Source of the DNA: Candidatus Saccharimonadota bacterium
GTDB taxonomy: Bacteria; Patescibacteriota; Saccharimonadia; CAILAD01; BJGX01
Direction of reading: 5' to 3'
NCBI GenBank assembly: GCA_013816445.1
Contig: JACDEK010000049.1
Coordinates: forward strand, 1-6,586
DNA: 6,586 nucleotides
A program made the translations under genes and the position numbers. Under the pieces are notes generated by a model. It did no database searches. It saw only the letters and a list, made by a program, of their open reading frames with translations, and was not told the DNA's origin. Of this stretch, positions 4,482-6,586 are shown piece after piece. Position 1 is the stretch's first letter. Each line of letters starts with the position of its first letter.

Positions 4482-5663
4482 ATGAACAAACTTCTTACGC
4501 TTCAAGATATTGATTTGCACAATAAAAAGGTTTTTTTACGGGTTGACTACAACGTTGTCAGTAACGGTAAAATTATTGATGAGTTTAGGGTGCGTGCTAG
4601 CTTGCCAACCATCAAATATCTACTTGAGCAAAACTGCTCAATTATACTAGCCAGTCACAATGGTCGGCCAGAAGGCAAGGTAGTAGAAAGCATGAGCTTA
4701 CGACCAGTCGCTCGCTTATTACCCCGCCTGCTTAATAGAGATGTAGCTTTTTTTGATGACTGCGTTGGCGAAGAAGTATCACAAGAGGCCGAGTACTTAC
4801 GCGCCGGCGATATTGTTTTGCTAGAAAATCTCCGCTTTCATCCCGGCGAAGAAGCCAACGACAAAACTTTTGCTACCCAACTCGCTAACCTAGCAGAAGT
4901 TTATATTAATGATGCCTTTGCCGCCATTCACCGCGCTCATGCCAGCACTGTTGGTGTGGCCAAACTTTTACCGCACGCCGCTGGCAAACTCGTGCAAAAA
5001 GAATATGATACTTTTGAGATGCTTATGCACAAGCCACCTCGTCCCTACACTGCTATTATTGGTGGAGCCAAAATAAGTGATAAGATTGAAGTTTTAGACG
5101 AGCTACTTAAGCACGTAGACGCTCTGCTTATTGGCGGGGCAATGGCCAATACTTTTTTGGCTGCCCTTGGCAATACTATGCAAAAAAGCTTGGTTGAAAA
5201 ATCTAACTTCGTAGATGCCCTCAAGATTATTAAGCTCGCCAAAACCAAAAAGGTAAAACTTGTACTGCCGACAGACGTGATAGTGGCTAAAAAAATTGAT
5301 AGCAAGCAAAGGGGTCGCATCGTGCCGATTGACCAGCTAGAAAAAGATGATATTGCTTTAGATATTGGCCCCGATACCATGAAGGCGTTTGATAAAACTG
5401 TCGCCGAAAGCAATACGGTCTTCTGGAACGGTACCCTTGGCATGGCAGAGCTATCGGCCTTTGCCAAAGCCAGCGACAACCTGGCCCACACAATGATTAG
5501 CTCTGATGCCCAAACTATTGTTGGGGGTGGCGATACCGCAGCTTTTGTAGACACTCAAGACCTTGCTGAGCACTTTAGTTTTGTATCTACTGGCGGTGGA
5601 GCTAGCTTAGAGCTGTTGGCAGGTAAAAAACTACCCGGTATTGAAGTACTGCTAAAAAAATAA
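4482..5663 (+). CDS. pgk: Phosphoglycerate kinase
   Basis: Transfers the acyl phosphate of 1,3-bisphosphoglycerate to ADP, the first ATP-forming step of glycolysis; a cytoplasmic two-domain monomer. The 393 residues match the usual length. N domain (3-phosphoglycerate side): LRVDYNV (19-25), R36 in DEFRVRASLPTI, SHNGRPEG (58-65) with H59 and R62, ENLRFHPGEE (115-124) with R118, and YINDAFAAIHRAHAS (141-155) with R151. C domain (nucleotide side): GGAKISDKIEVL (194-205) with K197, IGGAMANTFL (217-226), DIGPDT (294-299), VFWNGTLGMAE (313-323), GGGDTAAF (348-355) and STGGGASLELLAGKKLPGIEVL (369-390). WNGTLG replaces the commoner WNGPMG, and SHNGRP replaces SHLGRP. The ATG at 4482 is preferred over an in-frame TTG at 4461, which would overlap the promoter. 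pgk converges with the coiled-coil gene over 82 bases in which I see no terminator hairpin. Confidence 0.97.
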   Translation: MNKLLTLQDIDLHNKKVFLRVDYNVVSNGKIIDEFRVRASLPTIKYLLEQNCSIILASHNGRPEGKVVESMSLRPVARLLPRLLNRDVAFFDDCVGEEVSQEAEYLRAGDIVLLENLRFHPGEEANDKTFATQLANLAEVYINDAFAAIHRAHASTVGVAKLLPHAAGKLVQKEYDTFEMLMHKPPRPYTAIIGGAKISDKIEVLDELLKHVDALLIGGAMANTFLAALGNTMQKSLVEKSNFVDALKIIKLAKTKKVKLVLPTDVIVAKKIDSKQRGRIVPIDQLEKDDIALDIGPDTMKAFDKTVAESNTVFWNGTLGMAELSAFAKASDNLAHTMISSDAQTIVGGGDTAAFVDTQDLAEHFSFVSTGGGASLELLAGKKLPGIEVLLKK

Positions 5664-5745
5664 TTTTACTTATATACCACCACAACTTACACGTGACATA
5701 TTAAAGCACTTATTAGCTAGATTACGTTTCTGTATTGATTTGTAG

Positions 5746-6261
5746 TTATTTTTTAATTTCTTTTTGAAGCTCTTTAATTGCTCTTGTGTTGGTTTGAGAT
5801 GTAAGGCTGACAATGGAGTAGTTAAGCTCTAGCTCGCGCAAACGGTCATTGTACTTATTGAATGAGACTAATCTTTCTCTGGTGTCAGTTGTAACCTCAA
5901 ATAGTATTTGAATTTTATCAGTCTGAGCTTCCTGTAAAGCTGTAAGCTTGGACACTTCAGATTTAATATTTTTGATATCGGCTTTTGTTTCAATAACTTC
6001 GCCCTTCACCACCGTAAGCATATCAGCCAAGTCAAATATGCATTGCTCAGTATTAATAAGTCGCTTATCGAACTTCGTAAAATCAGACTTGAGTACCGAA
6101 AGGTCAGTCTTTAATTCAGAAACGTCAGACTTTAAACTAGATACATCTGTCTTCAACTCAGAAACGTCTGTCTTCAAGCTAGAAACATCAGACCGAACAG
6201 GCCTAATCTCATCTCTGAGTAAGTTTTTAATAATTTTTACATCTTCTGTTGTCAGTGACAT
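5746..6261 (-). CDS. Heptad-repeat coiled-coil protein, function unknown
   Basis: A 171-residue, almost entirely helical protein, Cys-poor, with no signal peptide and no membrane segment. After a short head (MSLTTEDVKIIKNLLRDE) come five near-exact heptads of the form D-V-S-x-L-K-T/S (residues 25-59) and a sixth degenerate one (DFTKFDK). Looser heptads follow through the middle (IETKADIKNIKSEVSKL) and a C-terminal helix ends in KELQKEIKK. This fits a long parallel coiled coil that oligomerises; any partner is unknown. Two ATGs are possible: at 6270 the codon touches the Shine-Dalgarno AAGGGGG (6277-6271), whereas at 6261 it is 9 bases away, so 6261 is chosen. It has its own promoter at 6301-6329. 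Similar small coiled-coil proteins of unknown role are common in bacterial genomes, so homology to any one of them should not be read as function. Confidence 0.75.
   Translation of the reverse strand: MSLTTEDVKIIKNLLRDEIRPVRSDVSSLKTDVSELKTDVSSLKSDVSELKTDLSVLKSDFTKFDKRLINTEQCIFDLADMLTVVKGEVIETKADIKNIKSEVSKLTALQEAQTDKIQILFEVTTDTRERLVSFNKYNDRLRELELNYSIVSLTSQTNTRAIKELQKEIKK
6085..6189 (-). repeat. Five tandem 21-bp units encoding heptads
   Basis: Five consecutive 21-bp units inside the coiled-coil gene encode DVSSLKT, DVSELKT, DVSSLKS, DVSELKT and DLSVLKS. Units alternate SS and SE at positions 3-4, suggesting duplication of a 42-bp pair. The DNA differs mostly at synonymous sites, so the array is not brand new. 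Confidence 0.8.
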
Positions 6262-6270
6262 TGTTTGCAT

Positions 6271-6277
6271 CCCCCTT
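6271..6277 (-). promoter_or_regulatory. Ribosome binding site deciding the coiled-coil start
   Basis: AAGGGGG reads on the minus strand immediately before an ATG at 6270 and 9 bases before a second in-frame ATG at 6261. Zero spacing is not workable, so initiation at 6261 is favoured. Confidence 0.65.
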
Positions 6278-6300
6278 AGTATACTTCTTTTGTATATTCT

Positions 6301-6329
6301 ATTATACCGAACATAATACGAATATGCAA
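6301..6329 (-). promoter_or_regulatory. Promoter of the coiled-coil gene
   Basis: A perfect TATAAT (6306-6301) lies 17 bases from TTGCAT (6329-6324, 3 of 6). The leader of roughly 30 bases carries the AAGGGGG site. The first base of the inverted-repeat element at 6329 coincides with the end of the -35. Confidence 0.55.
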
Positions 6330-6457
6330 GTCTTCCCCGTCATCCCTACCTACCGGCAGGCAGGCTCGAATCGACGTGTAACCGCATTCGATATTAGGGA
6401 TCCAGATTATTTCTACGTATTTCTAGATCCTGAATCGAGTTCAGGATGACGAAGACT
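6329..6457. mobile_element. 129-bp MITE/REP-like inverted-repeat element
   Basis: The ends are inverted: AGTCTT-CCC-CGTCATCC (6329-6345) pairs with GGATGACG-AAGACT (6444-6457) over 14 bp with a 3-base bulge. Inside are a hairpin from CCTACCTACC / GGCAGGCAGG (6345-6364) with two A-C mismatches, TCGAAT (6366-6371) / ATTCGA (6386-6391), and ATCCTGAA (6427-6434) / TTCAGGAT (6440-6447) with a 5-base loop. CGTCATCC...GGATGACG ends and CCTGAA..TTCAGG hairpins are typical of non-coding dispersed repeats in many bacteria. It has no gene and presumably depends on a transposase elsewhere. The last hairpin might also terminate transcription coming from the gene at 6517, but there is no clear T run. Confidence 0.6.
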
Positions 6458-6516
6458 AGAAAAACCAAAAGTTACTCAACTAAATTCAAACATCTAACAT
6501 ACAAAATCTACCAAAC

Positions 6517-6586
6517 CTACTCATGAGCATGCTGGGCCGCAACCTTGGCCCCTACTTTTTTACTGGCTTCTTCAACGCTTTTGGGT
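6517..6586 (-). CDS. C-terminal end of an unidentified protein
   Basis: On the minus strand an open frame enters from the right edge and ends at TAG (6519-6517). The 22 visible residues, PKSVEEASKKVG then AKVAAQHAHE, are rich in Ala, Lys and Glu and look like a helical soluble C-terminus. This is too short to assign a family. It is supported by codon-like composition and by the intergenic repeat beginning 60 bases after the stop. The frame could also be spurious. Confidence 0.5.
   Translation of the reverse strand, partial: PKSVEEASKKVGAKVAAQHAHE

Noticed and set aside
5045..5554. Minus-strand open frames inside pgk
   Set aside because: Shadows of phosphoglycerate kinase; their Ser/Ala/Leu-rich composition reflects the reverse complement of that gene.
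5664..5745. Bidirectional terminator between pgk and the coiled-coil gene
   Set aside because: The convergent gap would be the place for one, but I see no GC-rich stem with a T run.
5948..6316. Plus-strand 122-residue frame antisense to the coiled-coil gene
   Set aside because: Its repeated TSVFNSE-type peptide is the reverse reading of the 21-bp heptad units; the minus-strand frame has the promoter, ribosome site and heptads.
6249..6449. Plus-strand 66-residue frame across the inverted-repeat element
   Set aside because: It runs through promoter and repeat DNA with no start signals; the hydrophilic tail comes from the repeat itself.

Overview
The window is an AT-rich bacterial segment. Its core is lower-glycolysis genes, with a tRNA gene, tandem tRNA-derived repeats, an apparent structured RNA and two lineage-specific small proteins. 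The short intergenic spaces, bare-bones housekeeping content and divergent but complete glycolytic enzymes fit a small-genome bacterium of the Patescibacteria/CPR type, possibly Saccharibacteria. That placement is an inference from general appearance and needs a protein search. The standard code works throughout: no gene needs UGA read as an amino acid.

Layout. On the minus strand, reading from high to low coordinates, pyruvate kinase (1154-2689), triosephosphate isomerase (298-1113) and inorganic pyrophosphatase (start at 246, cut by the left edge) follow one another with gaps of 40 and 51 bases and probably form an operon. A 40-bp nested dyad lies about 70 bases upstream of pyk. Next, also on the minus strand, is a single-pass membrane protein with an SH3b-like outer domain (2908-3657), which has its own promoter. 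On the plus strand a strong sigma70-type promoter drives tRNA-Glu(UUC) (3864-3938). It is followed by two tandem degenerate copies of the tRNA 3' half plus flank (to about 4144), then a segment of about 195 bases closed by a 20-bp inverted repeat with further internal helices (about 4174-4371), a likely non-coding RNA of unrecognised class. Phosphoglycerate kinase (4482-5663) follows on the plus strand. Converging on it is a minus-strand coiled-coil protein (5746-6261) with exact heptads. A 129-bp inverted-repeat element (6329-6457) abuts that gene's promoter, and the C-terminal end of another minus-strand gene (6517-6586) closes the window.

Function. TpiA, Pgk and Pyk cover triose interconversion and the two ATP-forming steps of lower glycolysis, and Ppa removes pyrophosphate from biosynthesis. 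In the visible part of Ppa, one aspartate of the conserved DGDxxD metal-binding motif is tyrosine. The tpiA, pyk and pgk starts each have a -10-like hexamer 6-7 bases before the ATG and no Shine-Dalgarno sequence, which suggests leaderless mRNAs; the other three visible gene starts have Shine-Dalgarno sequences. The most unusual parts are the tRNA-derived tandem array and the adjacent inverted-repeat RNA candidate.
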